DNA of 6,977 nt, from contig DMQR01000169.1 of NCBI GenBank assembly GCA_003455605.1, forward strand, positions 1 through 6,977, written 5' to 3'. The notes beneath the pieces were generated by a model that had not been told where the DNA came from, did not search any database, and saw only the letters and a list, made by a program, of their open reading frames with translations. How positions within the stretch are numbered: position 1 is the first letter of the stretch; each line of letters opens with the position of its first letter. This stretch comes from Cryomorphaceae bacterium (lineage in GTDB: Bacteria > Bacteroidota > Bacteroidia > Flavobacteriales > Schleiferiaceae). Made by a program: the position numbers and the translations under genes. Positions 1 to 6,038 of this stretch are shown here, one piece after another.

Positions 1-372
1 ATGGTGATTAATTTCCAAAAACCTAGTCTTCAACTGAATTGTCCGGACGAATTAAGAGAGGCTTTGACCCAGAGTTTATCCCAGTTTTTCGCAATACAAA
101 CCGAGGAAGGTGCTAAACTGGGGCTGGAATCTAGTATCGATCTATTCACAGAAACCTCTAACCGAGGCACCCACAAAGTCATTATTGAGGGAACTTTTAT
201 TATGACAGCCATTGAGGAATATGTTAATGTACTTTGGAAAAGCTCAAATTCCATTGAAGGTACCTCCATATCAAGTTCTAAAGAACGTGCCATGCAAAGT
301 GCTAAGAACGCGTTTTTAGAAGATTTCAACTACTTCGTACTGCCCCAACTCCAAAGAAGTTTGGACTACTAA
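1..372 (+). CDS. Hypothetical protein, 123 residues, family not recognised
   Basis: The frame is open from an ATG at the first base of the window to a TAA at 370-372. I do not recognise the family. The product is small and soluble-looking, with no signal peptide, membrane segment or cysteine pair (one Cys near residue 14). A middle section around residues 42-77 reads as alternating strands (SSIDLFTE, HKVIIEGTFIM, EYVNVLW). A Ser-rich stretch lies at about 81-93, and a probable helix follows (ERAMQSAKNAFLEDFNYF). Because the ATG is the first base, upstream sequence is invisible: this could be the true start or an internal Met of a longer protein. It lies on the same strand as the MarR gene, 59 bp upstream of it, but the palindrome between them suggests separate transcription. 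The amino acid composition looks like real protein, so I accept it as a gene without assigning a function. Confidence 0.6.
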   Translation: MVINFQKPSLQLNCPDELREALTQSLSQFFAIQTEEGAKLGLESSIDLFTETSNRGTHKVIIEGTFIMTAIEEYVNVLWKSSNSIEGTSISSSKERAMQSAKNAFLEDFNYFVLPQLQRSLDY

Positions 373-377
373 CACAT

Positions 378-397
378 TTACTATGCATGCATAGTAA
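378..397. promoter_or_regulatory. Perfect 20-bp palindrome, candidate MarR operator
   Basis: The sequence TTACTATGCATGCATAGTAA is identical to its own reverse complement over all 20 bases. It begins 5 bp after the stop of the upstream gene and ends 34 bp before the ATG of the MarR-family gene. MarR dimers typically bind palindromes of about 16-20 bp in their own promoters, so an autoregulatory operator is the favoured reading (inference). An alternative is a short AU-rich terminator hairpin for the upstream gene: an 8-bp stem with a 4-base loop followed by TATTTTCT. The stem has few G:C pairs, so this is less likely. I saw no second copy elsewhere in the window. Confidence 0.6.
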
Positions 398-431
398 TAT
401 TTTCTATCTTAGAGCCTCGTAAGTCATTTAC

Positions 432-878
432 ATGAGGCCGGAAGAAACCTTTGATTTTCGCATTCGTAGATGTTGGATCGGCATGTCCAAGATGTACAAC
501 GAACTCGTTAGTGCCAGTGGCATTACCGTATCGGTTGGCTTTGCCTTATTGAATATGGATGTGAAAGAGGGAACTCCTTCCACAGCACTTGGACCGAAAA
601 TGGGCATGGAAAGTACCTCGTTGAGCCGCTTACTCAAAAACATGGAAAGTGCTGGACTTATTTTTAAAGAAGCCCATCCCGAAGATAAACGCAGTGTATT
701 GCTCAAGCTTACCCCGCTCGGTCTAGAAAAACGCAATGCGAGTCGTGATGCTGTATTTAAGTTCAACGCCGCTATTTCGAATTCTTTGGGCGATACACAA
801 TCCCAATCCTTCTTTAAGGCAATGGATGTTATTGAACAAAACATTGAACTATTGAGATCACCAATTCAAATCTCTTAG
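432..878 (+). CDS. MarR-family winged-helix transcriptional regulator
   Basis: This 148-residue protein has the length and layout of MarR regulators. An N-terminal dimerisation helix (about 5-28) comes first, then the winged helix-turn-helix. The recognition helix is at about 58-73 (MGMESTSLSRLLKNME). The wing is at about 83-95 and carries the family Asp-x-Arg (D85, R87) in PEDKRSVLLKLTP. C-terminal helices (about 97-142) complete the dimer interface. MarR proteins are cytoplasmic dimers, usually repressors released by small ligands. The segment GTPSTALGPKMGME matches a subgroup I recall from Flavobacteriia, commonly next to fatty-acid beta-oxidation genes, which suggests an acyl-CoA or fatty-acid-related ligand (inference). 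Here the next genes are an InsA-like protein and acs instead. The ATG at 432 has no Shine-Dalgarno sequence, as is usual in Bacteroidota. The 20-bp palindrome at 378-397 is its likely operator. Confidence 0.9.
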   Translation: MRPEETFDFRIRRCWIGMSKMYNELVSASGITVSVGFALLNMDVKEGTPSTALGPKMGMESTSLSRLLKNMESAGLIFKEAHPEDKRSVLLKLTPLGLEKRNASRDAVFKFNAAISNSLGDTQSQSFFKAMDVIEQNIELLRSPIQIS

Positions 879-940
879 TTCATTTCGCGCGCCCTAGTAT
901 AAATACCCGGGATTTCCCAAAAGCCTATTACAGTGTAAAC

Positions 941-976
941 AAATCGTCGTTATTGATTTTAATTACGATTTTTTTT
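941..976 (+). terminator. Possible weak terminator after the MarR gene
   Basis: AAATCGT (941-947) can pair with ACGATTT (965-971), and a run of T continues to 976. The stem is only 7 bp and AU-rich, and the loop is 17 bases, so folding would be weak. It overlaps the promoter candidate at 953-983. Either reading, or neither, may be right. Confidence 0.2.
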
Positions 977-983
977 ATTTTTA
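953..983 (+). promoter_or_regulatory. Candidate Bacteroidota-type promoter for the InsA-like gene and acs
   Basis: TTG at 953-955 and TATTTTTA at 976-983 are separated by 20 bases. They resemble the Bacteroidota sigma promoter pattern, a -33 TTG/TTTG with a -7 TAnnTTTG about 19-20 bases downstream; only the final G of the -7 box is missing. Transcription would begin near 990, giving a leader of about 20 bases before the ATG at 1012. The surroundings are very AT-rich, so a chance match is possible. Confidence 0.3.
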
Positions 984-1011
984 GATAACGCACATCTAAA
1001 CCGCCATAACG

Positions 1012-1455
1012 ATGACTGATAATAAGTATTGTCCTAAATGCCATTCCAAGAACTTTGTGAAAAGTGGAATAATTAAGGAGCGACAGCGATTTAAATGCAA
1101 ATCCTGTAACTATTATTTCACTGTTCAAAAGCTTGGAAAACGTATTGAAGGAGAATATGTAATTAAAGCGCTTCAACTCTACCTGGAAGGGATAAGTTTC
1201 AGAGAAATAGAACGAATTTTAAACGTTTCACACGTGAGCGTGATGAACTGGGTAAAAACCTATAACATCAAAAGGCCAAAGACCGCAGCCAATATCCAAC
1301 CTGAAGTTCAAATCCTGAAACATAAGGAAGTACTTGCTCTTTTGGATGATGAAAGTAACATTGACCATGGGGGGTTATTGGTAACTCCCATGGACAGTAA
1401 GTATTTGGTATTGACCTGGAAAAAACGCTTCGGGAAGAAGAATACCAAACTCTAA
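1012..1455 (+). CDS. InsA-like zinc-ribbon and helix-turn-helix protein, probable DNA-binding regulator
   Basis: The protein has 147 residues. Its N-terminus is a four-cysteine zinc ribbon (C7-x2-C10 and C29-x2-C32, with CPKC and CKSC) of the type in IS1 InsA and related transposase-associated proteins. A helix-turn-helix follows at about 49-82 (GISFREIERILNVSHVSVMNWV). Residues 85-147 form an unfamiliar extension ending in a basic tail (TWKKRFGKKNTKL). No DDE catalytic domain, InsB partner or terminal inverted repeat is present nearby, so this is not a working IS1. The TAA at 1453-1455 directly abuts the acs ATG at 1456, which implies co-transcription and translational coupling. I infer a domesticated DNA-binding protein that may regulate acs. 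Its first 180 bases are roughly 35% G+C by hand count, clearly lower than parts of acs, which may reflect foreign origin. A plain transposase remnant is the main alternative, but the intact frame argues against decay. Confidence 0.75.
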   Translation: MTDNKYCPKCHSKNFVKSGIIKERQRFKCKSCNYYFTVQKLGKRIEGEYVIKALQLYLEGISFREIERILNVSHVSVMNWVKTYNIKRPKTAANIQPEVQILKHKEVLALLDDESNIDHGGLLVTPMDSKYLVLTWKKRFGKKNTKL

Positions 1456-3360
1456 ATGAGCCGCTACTTCATAGATAGCTTCGAGGAATACGAAGAAGCT
1501 TACAAAGCCTCAGTAGAAAATCCCGAAGCCTTCTGGGATAATATTGCCGCCACATTCACTTGGCAAAAGCCCTGGGATAAAACACTGGAATGGGAATTCA
1601 ATACTCCCCATGTAAAGTGGTTCCAAGGCGGTGTTTTAAATATCACTGAAAACTGTTTGGACCGTCATCTAGAAGAAAGAGGCGATGATATTGCCTTGAT
1701 GTGGGAACCGAATGACCCAAAGGAGCAAGAGGTGCGCATGACCTTTAAAGAATTACACTCAGAGGTCTGCCGTTTCGCGAATGTCCTCAAGGCTAAAGGG
1801 GTCAAAAAAGGTGATCGTGTAGCGGTGTATATGCCTATGGTGCCTCAACTGACTATTGGGGTATTGGCCTGTGCTAGAATTGGTGCAGTACACTCCGTAG
1901 TATTCGCAGGATTTTCTTCTAATGCTCTTGCCGATCGTATCAACGACAGCCAGTGCGTATGCGTATTGACCTCAGACGGCATGTACCGTGGCGCCAAGGC
2001 GTTGCCGGTAAAAAATACCGTGGATGAGGCGTTGAAAAACTGTACTTCTGTAAAGAGCGTGATCGTGGTAAAGCGCGACGGTCGCGACGTAAAAATGGTA
2101 GAAGGCCGTGACCACTGGTATGCAGAGGCAGCGGCTGAAGTTAGCGCGGATTGTGCGCCAAAGCCTATGGACGCTGAAGATATGCTCTTCATCCTTTACA
2201 CTTCTGGCTCTACCGGTAGGCCTAAGGGTGTCGTTCACACTTGTGGTGGATACATGGTCTATGCCGCCTACAGCTTCCAGAACGTATTCCAATACGAGCC
2301 CGGCGATGTGTACTGGTGTACTGCTGATGTAGGTTGGATCACCGGCCACAGCTACATTATCTATGGACCGCTATTGAACGGTGCTACTACGATGATGTTC
2401 GAAGGAGTGCCTACCTACCCGGATGCGGGTCGTTTTTGGGACGTTTGTGATAAGTATAAAGTGAACCAATTCTACACTGCCCCAACAGCGATACGAGCAT
2501 TAATGGCGTGCAATGACAACTTCGTTGAGCGTGCAGATTTAAGCTCCCTGAAGGTCATAGGATCTGTGGGTGAGCCAATCAATGCTGAAGCATGGCACTG
2601 GTACAATCAGAAAGTCGGACACGGAAGATGTCCTATCGTGGATACGTGGTGGCAAACTGAAACAGGAGGGATTATGATCTCTGGTTTGGGTGCACACAGT
2701 CCACAACGTCCGACCTACGCGGGTCGTCCACTCCCTGGTATTGAACCGGTTCTTTTAGACGGCGACGGTAATGAAATCACGGGCGATGGCGTAGAGGGAT
2801 ATTTGTGCTTAAAACACCCTTGGCCGTCAATGTTGCGCACGACTTATGGCGATCACGAGCGTTGTAAAAACGTATACTTCAGCAATTACGAAGGCTATTA
2901 CTTTACCGGAGATGGTGCACGCCGTGAAGACGGTATGTTCCGCATCATTGGTCGTGTGGATGATGTCATCAACGTCAGTGGACATAGATTCGGTACCGCC
3001 GAAATTGAGAATGCCATCAATGCCTCTTCTGTGGTGACAGAAAGTGCTGTGGTAGGTTATCCCCACGACATTAAGGGTCAAGGCATCTATGCTTATGTGA
3101 TTCTTGAAGAAGGTGATCACAACAAACAAGCTGTGATAAGTGCAATCTTGAGTTCGGTTGTTAACGAAATTGGTCCCATTGCAAAACCAGATGTCATACA
3201 GATTGTGCCTAGTTTACCAAAAACACGATCGGGAAAAATCATGCGGAGAATACTTCGGAAAGTTGCTGAAGGCGATACGAATAATCTTGGCGACACTTCG
3301 ACATTACTTGACCCAAGTATTGTCGAAACAATCATTGCCGATGCTCAACCTGATTCCTGA
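1456..3360 (+). CDS. acs: Acetyl-CoA synthetase (AMP-forming)
   Basis: This cytoplasmic enzyme converts acetate, ATP and CoA to acetyl-CoA, AMP and diphosphate, feeding acetate into the TCA cycle and lipid synthesis. At 634 residues it is close to the family norm of about 630-650 and appears complete. The AMP-binding P-loop YTSGSTGRPKG is at 248-258. WWQTETGG (398-405) carries the Trp (W399) that restricts the acyl pocket to acetate in this family. YFTGDGARREDG begins at 482, with the ribose-binding Asp at 486. The hinge and nucleotide region GRVDDVINVSGHR is at 499-511. The C-terminal PKTRSGK (588-594) contains the catalytic lysine K594, which is acetylated in characterised homologues to switch the enzyme off. 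The ATG directly follows the stop of the InsA-like gene, with a purine-rich GGGAAGAAGAA about 10-20 bases upstream inside that gene. A GNAT gene starts 16 bp downstream. Identification is secure; propionyl-CoA synthetase is less likely given the N-terminus and motifs. Confidence 0.97.
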   Translation: MSRYFIDSFEEYEEAYKASVENPEAFWDNIAATFTWQKPWDKTLEWEFNTPHVKWFQGGVLNITENCLDRHLEERGDDIALMWEPNDPKEQEVRMTFKELHSEVCRFANVLKAKGVKKGDRVAVYMPMVPQLTIGVLACARIGAVHSVVFAGFSSNALADRINDSQCVCVLTSDGMYRGAKALPVKNTVDEALKNCTSVKSVIVVKRDGRDVKMVEGRDHWYAEAAAEVSADCAPKPMDAEDMLFILYTSGSTGRPKGVVHTCGGYMVYAAYSFQNVFQYEPGDVYWCTADVGWITGHSYIIYGPLLNGATTMMFEGVPTYPDAGRFWDVCDKYKVNQFYTAPTAIRALMACNDNFVERADLSSLKVIGSVGEPINAEAWHWYNQKVGHGRCPIVDTWWQTETGGIMISGLGAHSPQRPTYAGRPLPGIEPVLLDGDGNEITGDGVEGYLCLKHPWPSMLRTTYGDHERCKNVYFSNYEGYYFTGDGARREDGMFRIIGRVDDVINVSGHRFGTAEIENAINASSVVTESAVVGYPHDIKGQGIYAYVILEEGDHNKQAVISAILSSVVNEIGPIAKPDVIQIVPSLPKTRSGKIMRRILRKVAEGDTNNLGDTSTLLDPSIVETIIADAQPDS

Positions 3361-3376
3361 TTGTTACCTTCGCTTT

Positions 3377-3847
3377 ATGATTATATACCGCAAAGCTACC
3401 GCTCAAGATATGGACCAAGTCTATGGACTCATCATAGAACTTGCCGTGTATGAACGTGAGCCAGATGCGGTAACCATTACACCAGCAGATCTCATTCAAC
3501 ATGGTTTTGTCGATGAAAAATTCGAATGCTTTGTGGCTGAAGATTCTGAGACCAGTAACCTAGTAGGTATGGCACTCTTCTACCCGCGTTACAGCACTTG
3601 GAAAGGTCCGACCCTCCATCTCGAGGATTTATACATCAAAAAAGAAATGCGTGGCCGTAACATCGGCGATGAGCTATTCAAGCGAGTTGCTAAAGTAGCT
3701 GCTGAACGTGGTGTAGGCCGTATGGAGTGGAGCGTATTGGAATGGAACGAGCCCGCCTTGAACTTTTATAAAAAACATGATGCGAACCTAGATCCCGAAT
3801 GGCACCAAGGCACCTTAACCCGTAAAGATTTAGAACGATACCTATGA
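3377..3847 (+). CDS. GNAT N-acetyltransferase, spermidine/diamine (SSAT) type
   Basis: The 156-residue product is a single GNAT domain that transfers acetyl from acetyl-CoA to an amine. The section from about residue 68 (FYPRYSTWKG, then LHLEDLYI at 80-87) and the later EWNEPALNFYKK (122-133) closely resemble spermidine/spermine and thialysine acetyltransferases. Y131 matches the general-acid tyrosine of that group. The acetyl-CoA loop reads RGRNIG (92-97), where the first glycine of the usual R-G-x-G-x-G/A is Asn, an uncommon but tolerable change. The frame stays open further upstream inside acs, but I choose the ATG at 3377 (MIIYRKATAQDM), which begins the GNAT fold exactly and lies 16 bp after the acs stop. 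The TGA overlaps the aspartate kinase start (ATGA, 3844-3847), so the two are probably translationally coupled. The substrate cannot be fixed from sequence; a polyamine, a lysine analogue or a protein lysine are possible. Confidence 0.88.
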   Translation: MIIYRKATAQDMDQVYGLIIELAVYEREPDAVTITPADLIQHGFVDEKFECFVAEDSETSNLVGMALFYPRYSTWKGPTLHLEDLYIKKEMRGRNIGDELFKRVAKVAAERGVGRMEWSVLEWNEPALNFYKKHDANLDPEWHQGTLTRKDLERYL

Positions 3848-5106
3848 GTACACCCCTCGTATTCAAGTTTGGAGGTGCATCCGTTAAAGATGCTCAAAGT
3901 GTGCGCAACGTGGTGGCTATTATTGAACGCTATCCGGACCGCCCCATGGTGGTGGTGGTCAGCGCGATGGGCAAAATGACCAATGCTTTCGAAAGTGTTG
4001 TTAGCTCTTGGGCGCAGGAGGACCTTCTTGGCGCTACTAAGGCGCTTCAAGGCATCCAAGATTTTCACGAGGGCATCATCACAGAATTGTTCCAACAGAT
4101 ACCGATCGATTTGCAGACAGATTTAGCACAATGGTATGAGGATTTAGGCCAATTAGTACAGCCATCCGACCGCTCCTACAGCGAACAGTACGACAGCATA
4201 GTACACCACGGTGAACTCATCTCTACCCGCATTGTCCAAGCCTTCGTAAATACTCGTATACCTGCCCTTTGGCTCGATACCCGAACCCTCATTAAAACAA
4301 ATGATCTGTTCCGTCGCGCAACCGTAAAATGGGGGCCCACTCAAGAGTGCATCTCCGCCGCGGTCCAAGAATCAAAGGTGTATTTTGTGCAAGGTTTTAT
4401 TGGTAGTGATCCCGCGGGCCGCCCGACGACCTTGGGTAGAGAAGGATCAGATTATACTGGGGCCGTATTCGCCTACTGCCTTGGCGCCAACAGCCTCACC
4501 ATATGGAAGGATGTACCTGGAATGCTAAACGGAGATCCTAAAACCTTCCAAAACACCAAGCTCATTGAAGAATTACCTTTTTGTGAAGCGATAGAATTGG
4601 CCTTTTATGGCGCTTCTATTATTCACCCGAAGACCATTCAGCCTCTGCAGAAAAAGGGCATTCCATTGCGCATTAGAAGTTTTGTAGACCCAGCAGCAAC
4701 AGGCACCGTCATTACCAGCGCCGACCAGGCAACTCCGCAGGTTCCAAACTTCATCCTAAAGAAAAACCAAGCGCTACTCTCCATCAGTACGAAGGATCTA
4801 GCATTCATCGCCGAATATCACCTCAGCGCAGTATACCAGTTGTTTGCGGAAAAAGGTGTTGTAGTCAATATGATGCGTAATACTGCCACCGAAGCGGTAT
4901 TCTGTCTAAACAACGACGCCATAATCGTTCCCAAGGTCATTGCAGCCCTTCAAAGTGATTTCAACCTCACCTTCACTTCAGACGTTGAGCTATTGACCAT
5001 TCGTCATTACAACGAGTCCGATGTGGTTCGTGAAACGGAAGGATTGACAATATTACAAGAACAGCGCACCCCTGATACGGTGCAGTTCGCCTTTCAAAGA
5101 AATTAA
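3844..5106 (+). CDS. lysC: Aspartate kinase, monofunctional
   Basis: Aspartate kinase phosphorylates L-aspartate with ATP, the first step toward lysine or diaminopimelate, threonine and methionine. The 420-residue protein has the amino-acid kinase fold: KFGGASVKD (8-16) for nucleotide and phosphate binding, GELIST (123-128), the substrate-binding segment GFIGSDPAGRPTTLGREGSD (184-203), WKDVPGMLNGDPK (221-233), and YGASIIHPKT (255-264). A C-terminal ACT-type regulatory region follows from about 305, with HLSAVYQLFAEKGVVVNMM matching the first ACT unit. Only about 30-35 residues follow that unit, fewer than in E. coli LysC (449 residues), so the second ACT unit looks shortened and feedback control may differ. 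No homoserine dehydrogenase domain is fused. The symbol is by analogy only, since lysine-, threonine- and methionine-sensitive forms cannot be told apart here. The ATG overlaps the GNAT stop by 4 bp, and the stop codon overlaps that of the convergent dehydrogenase gene. Confidence 0.95.
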   Translation: MSTPLVFKFGGASVKDAQSVRNVVAIIERYPDRPMVVVVSAMGKMTNAFESVVSSWAQEDLLGATKALQGIQDFHEGIITELFQQIPIDLQTDLAQWYEDLGQLVQPSDRSYSEQYDSIVHHGELISTRIVQAFVNTRIPALWLDTRTLIKTNDLFRRATVKWGPTQECISAAVQESKVYFVQGFIGSDPAGRPTTLGREGSDYTGAVFAYCLGANSLTIWKDVPGMLNGDPKTFQNTKLIEELPFCEAIELAFYGASIIHPKTIQPLQKKGIPLRIRSFVDPAATGTVITSADQATPQVPNFILKKNQALLSISTKDLAFIAEYHLSAVYQLFAEKGVVVNMMRNTATEAVFCLNNDAIIVPKVIAALQSDFNLTFTSDVELLTIRHYNESDVVRETEGLTILQEQRTPDTVQFAFQRN

Positions 5107-6038
5107 AGCACATCGAGAATTTTCGCGGCCAGGCCAGCACCCATCTTCTCGAAACTCTCCTTTGTCCATCCTGCGATGTGCGGGCTAAGCGTGACATTTT
5201 CTTGATTCATCAGCCACTGCAGAGAATGGGGCATTTCCCCTTCGAACAGGTTGGTGAAGCTTTTCTTTTCAAATTCAAGGACATCTAAACCCGCTCCTAC
5301 AACCCTTCCCATCTTCATCGCCCGAACCAACGCTTCTGTCTGAAGGATTTGACCGCGGGCGGTATTCAGGAAATATATAGGATTTTGAAAGGCGTTGAAA
5401 AAAGTGTCATCGGCAAAATAGCGAGTCTCCTCTGTAAGCGGCAAGTGAAGACTAATGATGTCACACTTTTGCTGAAGCTCTTCCAAGGTGGATTCGGTAA
5501 TGCCGACGTGGGCATAGCCAGTTTTGTACTTATCGTAGGCCAGCACGATTACGCCCAAGGCGGCGAGCAGGCGAGCGAATTGGCTCCCAATCACCCCGTA
5601 ACCAATGATACCTACGGTACGACTTCGCAATTCCAGCCCTTTATTTTCCTCACGGCGCCAAACCCCCTCTTTTATTTCACAGTGCGCTCGTGGGAGGTGA
5701 TTGAGCAATCCGAGTAACATCCCTAAAGAGTGCTCTGCCACCGCTTGGGCATTGCCTTCTGGTACGCGCAAGCAAGGAATACCGCGAGACTTGGCATAAT
5801 CCACATCAATATTCTCGAGCCCCGCCCCTAATCGCCCAATGACCTTGAGATTCGGAAATAGATCGATGACCTCACGGGTCACGGGAAATCGCGATCGAAT
5901 GACCACTACTTCCGCGGTAAAATAATGAGATGGGAAGTCCTTTGGGGCCAATTCGTACTCACGCCACAAGCAAATTCCGCCTTGTTCAAGACCTTGCTCT
6001 AACAACGGATGGGTATAGTCGAGCAGTAAGGCGTTCAT
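5103..6038 (-). CDS. D-2-hydroxyacid dehydrogenase, NAD-dependent (phosphoglycerate dehydrogenase-like)
   Basis: The 311-residue protein has the two-domain fold of D-isomer-specific 2-hydroxyacid dehydrogenases, which interconvert 2-oxoacids and D-2-hydroxyacids. GYGVIG (146-151) is the Rossmann dinucleotide loop. D169 at the end of the second strand favours NAD over NADP. The catalytic set is R228 in NTARG, E257 in GLDVLEFE and H287 in LSPHIAG. NAQAVAEHSLGMLL (about 96-109) is also typical. It lacks the C-terminal ACT domain of classical SerA, so 3-phosphoglycerate, hydroxypyruvate/glyoxylate or another 2-oxoacid are all possible. I chose the ATG at 6038. A TTG codon lies just before it, but the ATG forms a TGATG overlap with the mgtE stop (one shared base), implying translational coupling. 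Its 3' end runs convergently into aspartate kinase with overlapping stop codons. Confidence 0.93.
   Translation of the reverse strand: MNALLLDYTHPLLEQGLEQGGICLWREYELAPKDFPSHYFTAEVVVIRSRFPVTREVIDLFPNLKVIGRLGAGLENIDVDYAKSRGIPCLRVPEGNAQAVAEHSLGMLLGLLNHLPRAHCEIKEGVWRREENKGLELRSRTVGIIGYGVIGSQFARLLAALGVIVLAYDKYKTGYAHVGITESTLEELQQKCDIISLHLPLTEETRYFADDTFFNAFQNPIYFLNTARGQILQTEALVRAMKMGRVVGAGLDVLEFEKKSFTNLFEGEMPHSLQWLMNQENVTLSPHIAGWTKESFEKMGAGLAAKILDVL

Noticed and set aside
906..919. GGGA-TT-TCCC inverted repeat between the MarR and InsA-like genes
   Set aside because: The arms are four bases with a two-base spacer, too short to call a site or a hairpin.
1012..1455. A complete IS1-type insertion sequence
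   Set aside because: Only an InsA-like domain is present. I see no InsB or DDE domain, no terminal inverted repeats and no target duplication, and acs starts immediately after its stop.
3158..3376. Upstream extension of the GNAT frame into acs
   Set aside because: These bases encode the conserved acs C-terminus including K594 in another frame. The GNAT fold begins exactly at the ATG at 3377.
3949..3960. GTG triplet repeat
   Set aside because: It encodes a run of valines in a core beta strand of aspartate kinase (MVVVVS), normal for this fold.
5066..5083. Hairpin GCACC/GGTGC near the aspartate kinase 3' end as a terminator
   Set aside because: The stem is only 5 bp with an 8-base loop and no T-run, and it lies within coding sequence.
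5349..5717. Open frame of 122 codons on the + strand
   Set aside because: It is fully antisense to the dehydrogenase gene, which has all its catalytic residues. The frame shows no recognisable domain.
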